In this document: one piece after another, positions 17,842-25,035 of the stretch
Layout: every line of letters starts with the position of its first letter
Position numbering within the stretch: the stretch's first letter is position 1
NCBI GenBank assembly: GCA_016710015.1
Contig: JADJLR010000009.1
Span: 62,001-126,000 of the forward strand
Length of the DNA: 64,000 nucleotides
Direction: 5' to 3'
From: Flavobacteriales bacterium
Lineage (GTDB): Bacteria; Bacteroidota; Bacteroidia; Flavobacteriales_F; PHOS-HE28
Position numbers and translations under genes: made by a program
Notes under the pieces: model-generated
Told to the model about the DNA's origin: nothing
The model's database searches: none
What the model saw: the letters and a program-made list of their open reading frames with translations, nothing else

Positions 17842-17868
17842 GAAGCCCTCGCCGAAAGCGGGGGCTTC
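17842..17868. terminator. Displaced terminator of the lipoprotein gene
   Basis: Stem of 11 bp (GAAGCCCTCGC with GCGGGGGCTTC, one T-G wobble) around a CGAA loop, ending in TT. It lies just outside the right end of the IS. Removing the IS would place it about 25 bases after the lipoprotein stop at 17056, so it was probably that gene's terminator. Confidence 0.65.
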
Positions 17869-17890
17869 TTCGTGTCTATATTCGGGCGTT

Positions 17891-19012
17891 ATGAGGAAGA
17901 ATGGTGGGTATGATGCCTTCGGTTCCCTGCTGCCCGGGAGGAACTACAACTCGGGATCGTACAGGTTTGGGTTTAACGGAATGCCCAAGGATGATGAGAT
18001 GCACGGATCTCCCGGGACCAGTTATGACTTCGGCGCAAGATTGTTGGATTCTAGGACGGGAAGATGGTCAGCTGTTGATCCTCTGCAGACGGCTTACGCT
18101 GCGCACTCTCCATACGAGTTCGTCGGTTCTAACCCTATCATCTTCATTGATCCAGATGGTAAGAAAATTGTGCCTTCTTCAGCATCTGAAGGGGGATCGA
18201 GCTCCTCGATGATAGCCGATCAGTATTTCCGATATGCCTTGAGGATAGCCTTCTCGCCCGATCTGGTCAGTGCTTTCGAAATGGCATATAATACCACATC
18301 AGGCCAGTACGGCGACTTCAGCGGCACTAGGGCAGAACATCGCTACTCCGTGGCTGATGCCTTCCAAACCGCCATATCGAAGGAGACCAACATGAACACG
18401 GTGGCGATTGCATGGGGGCTATTCGAGGCAATAATGTCGAATCGTGAGATCGCCTTTATCTACTACCCGGAAGATGTACCCAATGGCCCAGCCAACACAT
18501 TTGTACGCGGCGACGAGATCGTCGATATCAGCGGTGTTGAGTACAATTTTCACAAGTCACTTATCGTTGATGGAGGTTGGGGTCCATCTGCACAACAAAT
18601 TCAAAGCAATACTGGTGTGCTGTTCAGCGAATTCGATGCCCTGGTCGTCACATCGAACAACAACTTCCTGATGGGCAAAGGGGCGGGCCATCACTTGGCT
18701 CAGGATGGTGGGTCACAACTCAATGGCGTCGGATCGAATGCCATTGAAGCATTGAACCACATCGTCACCTCCAACATCTTCCAGGAAAATGGACTGGAGA
18801 ACATGAAGGATTACCAATCGCTCTACAAGGTGGTCAAGGAAACAGCGAATCGGTCTACTTCAGGTAGTCCGCTCATGTCAAAGAAGGATATCAAGGCCTT
18901 ACCCGGAACGATGAGACCTTTCCGCGGATTGAGCGGGCGGGATAGTCGTCCGGGCCAAGGAGGGCGGGATAGGCGTCGAGGACGTAAGAACGTGCCTTCT
19001 CCGAAGTTCTGA
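17891..19012 (+). CDS. Orphan Rhs C-terminal tip with unknown toxin-like domain
   Basis: A 373-residue fragment that starts inside an Rhs-associated core: YRFGFNGMPKDDE, then YDFGARLLDSRTGRW and YEFVGSNPIIFIDPDGK. The following 290 or so residues are the variable tip and match no family I recognise; the end is basic and Gly/Arg-rich (GQGGRDRRRGRKN). The long N-terminal Rhs shell is absent, so this is an orphan tip of the kind that full Rhs genes recombine with. No signal peptide is seen. The stop TGA overlaps the next gene's ATG by one base, the arrangement expected for a toxin with its cognate immunity gene. Start 17891 is the first ATG after the terminator. Confidence 0.65.
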   Translation: MRKNGGYDAFGSLLPGRNYNSGSYRFGFNGMPKDDEMHGSPGTSYDFGARLLDSRTGRWSAVDPLQTAYAAHSPYEFVGSNPIIFIDPDGKKIVPSSASEGGSSSSMIADQYFRYALRIAFSPDLVSAFEMAYNTTSGQYGDFSGTRAEHRYSVADAFQTAISKETNMNTVAIAWGLFEAIMSNREIAFIYYPEDVPNGPANTFVRGDEIVDISGVEYNFHKSLIVDGGWGPSAQQIQSNTGVLFSEFDALVVTSNNNFLMGKGAGHHLAQDGGSQLNGVGSNAIEALNHIVTSNIFQENGLENMKDYQSLYKVVKETANRSTSGSPLMSKKDIKALPGTMRPFRGLSGRDSRPGQGGRDRRRGRKNVPSPKF

Positions 19013-20016
19013 TGAACATCAGCAAGCAGGGAAACCCTTCGCCAAATGTGAAGATCTTCATATCCGCATTCTTCGTGGCTTGCGTGACCTACTGCCAATG
19101 CCAAACCCTTTTTGCGGACAACGATTCCTTGTTCCGTCGGCTGCCCGATATGCTGGACACAGCAACGATAGCGATCGATTGGGGAGGTTATGTGGTGCGG
19201 CCGGACACTGATCGGTGCGTGGTGAACTACAGGGAGCGCTTGGTCGGTCCACGCCTGACCATATACACGGACAACGGACGTGTAGGCGAGATCGAAACCT
19301 GGTCGCATTGCTGTGAGGTTATACTCAGGAGCATCCGCATCGATTCCGTCTTGACGGTCTATTCGTCCAAGCACGGTAGCTACTTATCAGCCGTGATTTC
19401 ACCGACCTATGACCCATGTATTGAGACGAACGAGATAACCAACACCGATTTCCGGCATTGGAATATCGAGGAAATCTATGAACTAAAGGACCCGGTATCC
19501 GGAAAGATGAACCAAGAGCATTCTCTCAAAGATGGATCTGGCTACGTTACATTCACGGATACGATTTTTAGACCGCAATCTTGGACGAGAATATCATACT
19601 CGGATGGTTTTCGACATGGCTTCACGTACACCATGCTCAAGTTCCGGCATGCAGACAAGTTCAAGTTCTATAGCATATCGACCTATCTGAAAGGTGAAGA
19701 ACGTGGACTGTTCCTTCACGCTGAGGACGAAAAGCACTATGTGGTCGGCCATATGTACCTGAACAGCGATACGACCGGGCGAAGAAGGCGTTTCATCCGG
19801 GCCTTCTTGGTTGATCAAAAAGGCAAGGCAACGCACTATCGCGAGTACTTTGAAAGTGCCGATGTCCCCTCCTTCGAGAAGCTCAGCACGGTCAAAAAGG
19901 TGCCCTTATGCGATCCGAAATCAATTGTGCGTTGCCTGTTCCCCGATGCCGATCCGCACGATTACCCGGAAACTTGGGGCTATGGGAGCAAATTCCTGAA
20001 GTGCAGGGATCGATGA
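19012..20016 (+). CDS. Exported protein of unknown function, coupled to Rhs tip
   Basis: A 334-residue protein with an N-terminal hydrophobic signal segment (residues about 13-30, FISAFFVACVTYCQC). The rest is mixed alpha/beta with no recognised motif. Its start overlaps the stop of the Rhs tip (TGATG). By position it may be an immunity or accessory protein acting outside the cytoplasm, but its length is unusual for an immunity protein. It is somewhat richer in A+T than the surrounding backbone. Confidence 0.5.
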   Translation: MNISKQGNPSPNVKIFISAFFVACVTYCQCQTLFADNDSLFRRLPDMLDTATIAIDWGGYVVRPDTDRCVVNYRERLVGPRLTIYTDNGRVGEIETWSHCCEVILRSIRIDSVLTVYSSKHGSYLSAVISPTYDPCIETNEITNTDFRHWNIEEIYELKDPVSGKMNQEHSLKDGSGYVTFTDTIFRPQSWTRISYSDGFRHGFTYTMLKFRHADKFKFYSISTYLKGEERGLFLHAEDEKHYVVGHMYLNSDTTGRRRRFIRAFLVDQKGKATHYREYFESADVPSFEKLSTVKKVPLCDPKSIVRCLFPDADPHDYPETWGYGSKFLKCRDR

Positions 20017-20163
20017 CCACCGCTTTCTGGACCCGCGCAGTTTGTTCTCTCAAACCCCCACCGGCTCTGTCCGCTGCACTTGAGGCCGTGCACAGCGATG
20101 AGCAGACACCCCTGCGGCCTCCGATACGCCTGTTTTCTAGACCTTGGCAGGGTGTCCGCCCGC

Positions 20164-20221
20164 AAACCTCCGCCGGGTCTGTCCCGCTCCGGCTCCTCGC
20201 CGGGGCGGGACGACCCTGCGG
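20164..20221 (-). repeat. REP-like palindrome, copy 1 (inverted)
   Basis: On the minus strand this reads CCGCAGGGTCGTCC, a variable CCGGC/GCCGG hairpin centre, then ACAGACCCGGCGGAGGTTT. It is the inverted orientation of copies 2-4 and lies 32 bases before the RAYT start. The GGGTC and GACCC arms pair, forming an imperfect palindrome of about 50 bases. Confidence 0.85.
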
Positions 20222-20253
20222 TTTCGAAGACGGTATCTCCGCTACCTTCCGGC

Positions 20254-20841
20254 ATGGCCGTGCGGCGCAAACGGGAGAAGGACCACGCAGTGTACTTCGG
20301 AACATTCACTTGCTACCAGTGGATCCCCTTGTTGCACATGACCAACGCTTATGACGCCGTGTACAAGTGGATGCATATTGCACACGGCCTGGGCTACCGT
20401 TTCTTCGGGTATGCCATCATGCCCAATCACTTCCACTTCGTGATCCGGGTACCGGAAGGTGGGGCGGTGAACACCGTGCTAGCCAATGGCAAGCGCTTCT
20501 TGGCCTACGAGATCATCGAACGATCCAAGGCGCTCGGTCTTGACGATGTGCTCCTGCAACTCCAGCAGGGAGTTCGGGCTTCCGACAGCGCACGCAAACA
20601 GAAACACCGGGTCTTCGCCACCTCCACGGACCTGATCGAACTGTTCGATGCCCGCATGATCGAGCAAAAGCTGAAGTACATCCACGCCAATCCGGTGAGT
20701 AAGAAGTGGCATTTGGTGGATGATGCGGTGGAGTATCCGCACTCCAGCTTTGCTTTCTACGCCGATGGCCGGAACCGTGAAGCTCCGCTGGATGCTTACC
20801 AAGAGCATGGATACTTGGGCGGAAAGGGCGCCCCGTGTTGA
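20254..20841 (+). CDS. REP-associated tyrosine transposase (RAYT)
   Basis: A 195-residue Y1-type HUH nuclease. The metal-binding HUH motif is NHFHF (in MPNHFHFVIRV) and the catalytic Tyr is in LKYIHANPVSKKWHLVDD, both typical of RAYTs related to IS200/IS605 transposases. RAYTs nick single-stranded REP hairpins and are thought to spread them in trans. I chose the ATG at 20254; upstream sequence in this frame is the REP palindrome. Copies 1 and 2 of a REP-like element flank the gene in opposite orientations, within 32 and 64 bases, forming a REP-RAYT-REP unit. The frame is intact, so activity is possible. Confidence 0.85.
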   Translation: MAVRRKREKDHAVYFGTFTCYQWIPLLHMTNAYDAVYKWMHIAHGLGYRFFGYAIMPNHFHFVIRVPEGGAVNTVLANGKRFLAYEIIERSKALGLDDVLLQLQQGVRASDSARKQKHRVFATSTDLIELFDARMIEQKLKYIHANPVSKKWHLVDDAVEYPHSSFAFYADGRNREAPLDAYQEHGYLGGKGAPC

Positions 20842-20904
20842 AGCGAAATACCGGGTTCGTAATTTGGAGGCACCATGAGTGATGATGTCGGATACGGGAA
20901 GGTA

Positions 20905-20977
20905 CGTGCGGCTACGTGGCCGCAGGGTCGTCCAGCACCGGCTACTCGCCGGGGCGGGACAGACCCGGCGGAGGTTT
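20905..20977 (+). repeat. REP-like palindrome, copy 2
   Basis: A 73-base element identical to copy 4 (23027-23099). It contains a small hairpin (TGCGGC with GCCGCA), then GGGTCGTCC pairing with GGGACAGACCC around a CCGGC/GCCGG centre. It ends three bases before the open frame of the second Rhs tip begins. Confidence 0.88.
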
Positions 20978-20979
20978 GA

Positions 20980-21726
20980 ACACATGAGTATCCATGGTAT
21001 ACACCTTACCAGTTCGCTGGAAACAATCCCATCAAGTACATCGATATAGATGGCCTAGAACAAGGAGAGTTGAAGCTTGCTGATGACCAAGCAAGGATTG
21101 CTACACTTACTTGGAGCAAGGTGTACACGATTGTAAACGATGGTCCTTTCGCCGTTCATTCGAGGCACAAGATCAGCCAAGAACAGATTAATTCGGTGCT
21201 TAATGGATCATGGCAAAACGTCTTGTATGTGGATCGATTGCCCGGGTCGAGAAGTGAAACAGGAGAGCTGCTGCCAGTAAGCCTGATACGTAAAAGAGAT
21301 TGGAATAAGGGAGCTGGGTTTAAGCTGACCGTCCACTGGGACATCAAGGTGCAAGAAGGAAGCTTTATAGTGGGAGGTGATGCAATAAGAGAGAATCGCG
21401 CACTAAATGGACTCATTACTGGCGAAAGCACCCCCGGCTCAGGTGGCGCAATGAAGTATCCGACTATAGCACGAGGAATTCTCGGGCTTGAAGGTTCTGA
21501 GGACGATGTAATTTACGCCGGCGATCAAGTTTTTGGTAAGGATCCGCTGAACATCACGATCACTGAACACGGCGTATCCGAAACTGACCTCATCGTTCAT
21601 GAAATGGGGCACAACTTCGGCAGAGATCACAAGAAGGGCGATTACAGTCAAGAAGGTCTTCAGGATGCCGCAGGGTCGTACCAGCTCCGGCTTGGGCCGG
21701 AGCCGGCACAGACCCGGCGGGAGTTT
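20980..21726 (+). pseudogene. Rhs C-terminal tip with metzincin protease motif, truncated at both ends
   Basis: The frame begins right after REP copy 2 with an Rhs core end (YTPYQFAGNNPIKYIDIDGLE) but no ATG, so the upstream part has been lost. The tip contains HEMGHNFGRDH at 21598-21630, an exact HExxHxxGxxH zinc site of metzincin proteases. About 12 residues later the reading frame enters REP copy 3, and the Met-turn expected downstream in metzincins is not found. The frame then stays open to 21897 with composition unlike a protein core. A zinc-protease toxin domain, interrupted before completion, is the best reading. Confidence 0.6.
21668..21726 (+). repeat. REP-like palindrome, copy 3
   Basis: Shares CCGCAGGGTCGT and CACAGACCCGGCGG borders with the other copies but has a different centre, GCTCCGGCttggGCCGGAGC, which is still self-complementary. 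It lies within the coding frame of the metzincin tip. Confidence 0.8.
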
Positions 21727-21906
21727 GTCATGAGGTGGCGATCGGACACCCTGCGGGGATCCAAATGCAAGATGAGAACCGATCGCATTCCACGAACCAC
21801 CGCTGGACAGTCCGCTGCATGGGAGCGAAAGATGTGCGCCTACATTCGGGTCAGCGCACATCGCCGGATCACACCAATACGATACATTGCATCATAACCC
21901 ATACCG
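21727..21906. other. Remnant between REP copy 3 and next gene
   Basis: No convincing gene. Two frames stay open here, but neither gives a recognised domain. It may be the displaced 3' end of the metzincin tip. Confidence 0.3.
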
Positions 21907-22416
21907 ATGAGACACTACACCGCACAGCTCATTCTGATCCTCTTATCCACGTTGGCATCAGCAGGCGGGGCACAGGCCCAGGAATACAGCGACCCCATGC
22001 TGAAGAAGGCCCTATCCGAGCCCATGGTCCTGCTCCTTTCTTGCCGGGACAATGAGATCGTGTACGGCCAATACCGAAACGTGGAGTACGGGCAGGTGAA
22101 CGCAGCGGAATTGATGGACGCCTTGGGAGGGAGGGAAACGAGGAAGGACAGTGCGATGTGCGTGAGCTACAACCTGCGCAATGCTCCAGAGGACGTGCAG
22201 CGAGCGTTCGACCTGGCCTACGAACTAGGTTATGGCCATGTGCTCGTGGTCCTGGAGAACCCACCGGACCACGTGATCGGCAAGCATGCCGCCTATGTTG
22301 CGGTCCTGTACAAGGCCGGGAAGGGCAAGAAGTTCACCCGGCAGCAGCCCCAGATGGAGCTGAAGACAGTAAAATTCGATGGACTCTGTAAGAAACTCGC
22401 ATCTAAACTGGAATGA
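21907..22416 (+). CDS. Small exported protein of unknown function
   Basis: A 169-residue protein with a signal peptide (residues 1-24, ending GGAQA). The mature part holds MVLLLSCRDNEIVYGQYRNVEYG and a region with KHAAYVAVLYKAGKGKKFTR. No family recognised. It lies after the metzincin Rhs tip and overlaps the next gene by four bases, so it may belong to the toxin locus as an immunity or accessory gene; that is inference from position only. Confidence 0.5.
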   Translation: MRHYTAQLILILLSTLASAGGAQAQEYSDPMLKKALSEPMVLLLSCRDNEIVYGQYRNVEYGQVNAAELMDALGGRETRKDSAMCVSYNLRNAPEDVQRAFDLAYELGYGHVLVVLENPPDHVIGKHAAYVAVLYKAGKGKKFTRQQPQMELKTVKFDGLCKKLASKLE

Positions 22417-22418
22417 CC

Positions 22419-22784
22419 ATGGTAAAGAAGTTGCTAGCATGCACCCTGCTCACCATCCTCGGGCTTTCGCTCACATCGGCCGTGGGTGGGCCCGAACCGT
22501 TGCCGCAGGACCTTCGGACCGAGACCTTGCTCGTCCTGCTCTTCGACAGGGCCCCGGATAACCTACGGGGAGCGAAGAAGCACAACGAGCTGATCGATGA
22601 ACTGAACCGGAAGACGCTGGAGGAGCTGAAGAAATACCCTTACCCTTCCGCAACGATGGCCCGCAGCAAGTACGAGAAGAACGAAGATGTGCCGGAACAC
22701 CGGTACATGCTGAACGGCATCATCGCGAAGAAGTTCAACGATGGCGAGATCGTGACCACCCCTTTGATCGCGCCTATGCTTTGA
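22419..22784 (+). CDS. Small exported protein, probably truncated
   Basis: A 121-residue product with a signal peptide (MVKKLLACTLLTILGLSLTS). ATG codons at 22413 (ATGA overlap with the upstream stop) and 22419 are both possible. The TGA at 22782 looks premature: the same frame continues open afterwards with coding-like sequence (TTYIIFKDKPSTQHIFTKYA). Either a stop mutation or a pair of nearby indels has shortened it. Function unknown. Confidence 0.45.
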   Translation: MVKKLLACTLLTILGLSLTSAVGGPEPLPQDLRTETLLVLLFDRAPDNLRGAKKHNELIDELNRKTLEELKKYPYPSATMARSKYEKNEDVPEHRYMLNGIIAKKFNDGEIVTTPLIAPML

Positions 22785-23026
22785 CGTGGTCCTGAGGACC
22801 ATCGAACGGAGACGACCTACATCATCTTCAAAGACAAACCGAGCACCCAGCACATCTTCACTAAATACGCACTCAACGATCGTGAAGCGGGTAGAAAAGG
22901 GCAAGTAGTTGTGGTCAATAGGTCATGGTCCAGTCCCATCGATGAGGACTTGATCCCCTGTCAGAAATGGATCACCAAAGAGAGCGGAGCCGGACCATGG
23001 GTGAAGACCTGGGATCCAGACTGGTG
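22785..23026 (+). other. In-frame downstream remnant of the preceding gene
   Basis: Directly after the TGA at 22782 the same reading frame stays open through to REP copy 4. It encodes a plausible charged segment (KYALNDREAGRKGQVVVVN) that would have extended the exported protein by about 80 residues. Beyond 23099, up to 23216, I see no gene. Confidence 0.4.
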
Positions 23027-23099
23027 CGTGCGGCTACGTGGCCGCAGGGTCGTCCAGCACCGGCTACTCGCCGGGGCGGGACAGACCCGGCGGAGGTTT
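23027..23099 (+). repeat. REP-like palindrome, copy 4
   Basis: Identical over 73 bases to copy 2 at 20905-20977, in the same orientation and about 2.1 kb away. It terminates the coding-like remnant on its left. Confidence 0.88.
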
Positions 23100-23216
23100 T
23101 GGTCTGATGACAGAAGAATGCTCCTTACGAACGAGAACAGGTCATTCGTCCACTGTCGTTCAGCCTTCAGGCACACTGTTGCTGACCATTCTCCCTAAGC
23201 GAGATCAGTTTCAAAT

Positions 23217-23250
23217 GAAAAGACCTTGCTATGGAGCAAGGCCTTTTTCA
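23217..23250. terminator. Terminator at the end of the accessory island
   Basis: CCTTGCT (23224-23230) pairs with AGCAAGG (23235-23241) around ATGG. A run of A on the left and CTTTTT on the right make it usable on either strand; it lies just past the stop of the minus-strand beta-barrel gene (23265). Confidence 0.75.
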
Positions 23251-23264
23251 AAGGTCAACGTTCC

Positions 23265-24233
23265 TTAGAAGACGATCTTCTGGCGGCGGATACGGGTGCG
23301 GTACTTCTTGGATCCGCTCTTGAACTTCACCAATTTGTAGTGTACTTGAGCCTTGAGGAAGAGGTAGGCATCCAGATCCTTCTCATCCCCGCGTTGTTGG
23401 CCCGGTGCGGTGGGGTTGCCGAATTCCAAGTTCCCCAAGCTGGGGTCCGCGAGATACTGGGAGAGTTCCCCATTCGCCTCGGCCAGAGCCGTACCATCGT
23501 AGTAATTCGTACTTACATCATCCACGTAATCCGTGAAGGTCTTGGTGTACTGCAACTCCAAGCCGGCACTCATCTGCTTGGTGAACGCCTTCCGCAGTCC
23601 GATCCCCATGGGAATGCACACCTGGAAGTTGTTGTACTCCTTGGCACCACCGGGCAGGCCCTGGCCTTCGGTGCCGAGGGGCTTCAGGCGGACCCATGCG
23701 TTCTGGAACTGGGCCTTTGGGTCGAAATAGAAACCACCCACACCAGCGAAGAAGTACAAGCCGACCCGTGAGGATTTCGTGCCTTGCACACCACGCAGAT
23801 CGTACACATGCCCGAGCTCTTCCCGGTACAAGTGGAATTCGTAGACCAAGGACAACTCGAAGATGTCCGTCTTGAAGCTCAGGTTCCGGTTCTGCCGAAA
23901 GGTCTCCGTGGTCAAATTGTCGTTACCCGCTAGGACCCCGTATGTCAGCCGGGTGCGAAGCGCCATCTTTTGGGCCACGTAGTACCGGAAGTCGAAAGCA
24001 GCGGCCGGTCTGGTCTGGCTCAACTCCAAGTCCCACACGAAGGGCGAACCGATCTGGTTCCTGCCTCCAAGTTCACCCAAGAAGTTGGAGATCCCGAAGC
24101 CCACACTCAATTCCCGGCGATGGGTCTTCCAATAACTGGACTGTCGAAAGTACTGGGCACAAAGGGGTTGCGCCAGCGACATCAGGCCCAAAGTGAACAG
24201 GAGGACGGGAATTCGAGCGTAGCGTTCCTTCAT
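23265..24233 (-). CDS. DUF6089-family outer-membrane beta-barrel protein
   Basis: A 322-residue protein with a signal peptide (MKERYARIPVLLFTLGLMSLAQPLCAQ region) and alternating amphipathic strands. ELSVGFGISNFLGELGG at the mature N-terminus is characteristic of the DUF6089 barrel family common in Bacteroidota. Strand segments such as RVGLYFFAGVGGFYFDP and MSAGLELQYTKTFTDYVDDVS support an outer-membrane barrel. The ATG at 24233 gives a proper signal peptide. Function unknown. Confidence 0.75.
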   Translation of the reverse strand: MKERYARIPVLLFTLGLMSLAQPLCAQYFRQSSYWKTHRRELSVGFGISNFLGELGGRNQIGSPFVWDLELSQTRPAAAFDFRYYVAQKMALRTRLTYGVLAGNDNLTTETFRQNRNLSFKTDIFELSLVYEFHLYREELGHVYDLRGVQGTKSSRVGLYFFAGVGGFYFDPKAQFQNAWVRLKPLGTEGQGLPGGAKEYNNFQVCIPMGIGLRKAFTKQMSAGLELQYTKTFTDYVDDVSTNYYDGTALAEANGELSQYLADPSLGNLEFGNPTAPGQQRGDEKDLDAYLFLKAQVHYKLVKFKSGSKKYRTRIRRQKIVF

Positions 24234-24366
24234 TGGCACAAGACCGAGCGCAGCCAAATATAGAGGCTTTGGTCGATCCAACGGGTTGAACTTGGGCCTT
24301 CTACTACCAAAGACCTGTGGAATGTGAAATGGTTGCCTTTCTACGGGATCCCCGAAGAAAGTTGCA

Positions 24367-24909
24367 TCACCGGGTCTGCGGGCCACCGATGGCCCACCAA
24401 AGCACCACCCCGGCACACACGGAAACATTGAGGGAATGCTTGTGTCCGAACTGGGGGATCACAACGGCAGCATCGCAAGCGGAGACGACCGCATCCGATA
24501 CACCGGTCAATTCATTGCCGAAGACCAACACCAACGGCGGATCGCCAGCAGGGGGCAGCTCGCCGAGCGGGATGGCCTGCACGGTTTGCTCCACCGCCAC
24601 GGTGCGGTAGCCCTTCGCCTTGTACATGCGAATAGCGACCGCAGCGTCCGGCTCATGCCGCCATGGCACGGAGCGTGTTGCCCCCAAGGCACTTTTCTCG
24701 ATCTCCCGGTGCGGGGGCTGGGGCGTGAAACCACAGAGTACCACTTCGCTCACGCCGAACGCATCGGCCGTACGGAAGATGGAACCCACATTATGACGGC
24801 TGCGCACGTCGTCAAGCATCACTACGATGGGGCGCTTGGGGCCGTGCAGGTGGGTCTGTGCATCGGGTCGTCCCAATTCTTCCAAGGTCAGCTTGCGGTC
24901 CGGTGGCAT
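24367..24909 (-). CDS. TrmH/SpoU-family RNA 2'-O-methyltransferase
   Basis: A 180-residue SPOUT methyltransferase that uses S-adenosylmethionine to methylate a ribose 2'-OH in tRNA or rRNA. The three family motifs are present: motif 1 DDVRSRHNVGSIFRTADAFG, motif 2 LVFGNELTGVSDAVVSACD, motif 3 IPQFGHKHSLNVSVCAGVV. It is shorter than TrmB/RlmB types because it lacks an N-terminal substrate domain, so the target nucleotide cannot be named. Divergent from mutS, sharing a 126-base gap. Confidence 0.88.
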   Translation of the reverse strand: MPPDRKLTLEELGRPDAQTHLHGPKRPIVVMLDDVRSRHNVGSIFRTADAFGVSEVVLCGFTPQPPHREIEKSALGATRSVPWRHEPDAAVAIRMYKAKGYRTVAVEQTVQAIPLGELPPAGDPPLVLVFGNELTGVSDAVVSACDAAVVIPQFGHKHSLNVSVCAGVVLWWAIGGPQTR

Positions 24910-25035
24910 GTTCGGAAAATGTGAAGAAGGAAGGGGATGTGGGGCATGGAAGACCATGCGGAGCGAAGTACCTTGGCGGCTTGGCCCGCAGGGAAGTGGT
25001 CCGCGATCCAGCGGCGCGAATGTAGGCCCTTGACC

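Noticed and set aside
21735..22055. A plus-strand open frame overlapping the next exported protein
   Set aside because: Most of it runs in a shifted frame through the clear signal peptide gene at 21907; composition is His/Arg-rich without a motif.
22782..22784. TGA as a selenocysteine codon
   Set aside because: No SECIS-like hairpin recognised and no reason for selenocysteine in a small exported protein; truncation is simpler.
20164..23099. CRISPR array formed by the repeated GC-rich elements
   Set aside because: Copies are in both orientations, 0.7-1.4 kb apart, and long palindromes; no regular spacers and no cas genes.
17071..23250. Prophage or integrative element
   Set aside because: No integrase, structural phage genes, conjugation genes or attachment repeats; only an IS remnant, RAYT and Rhs tips.
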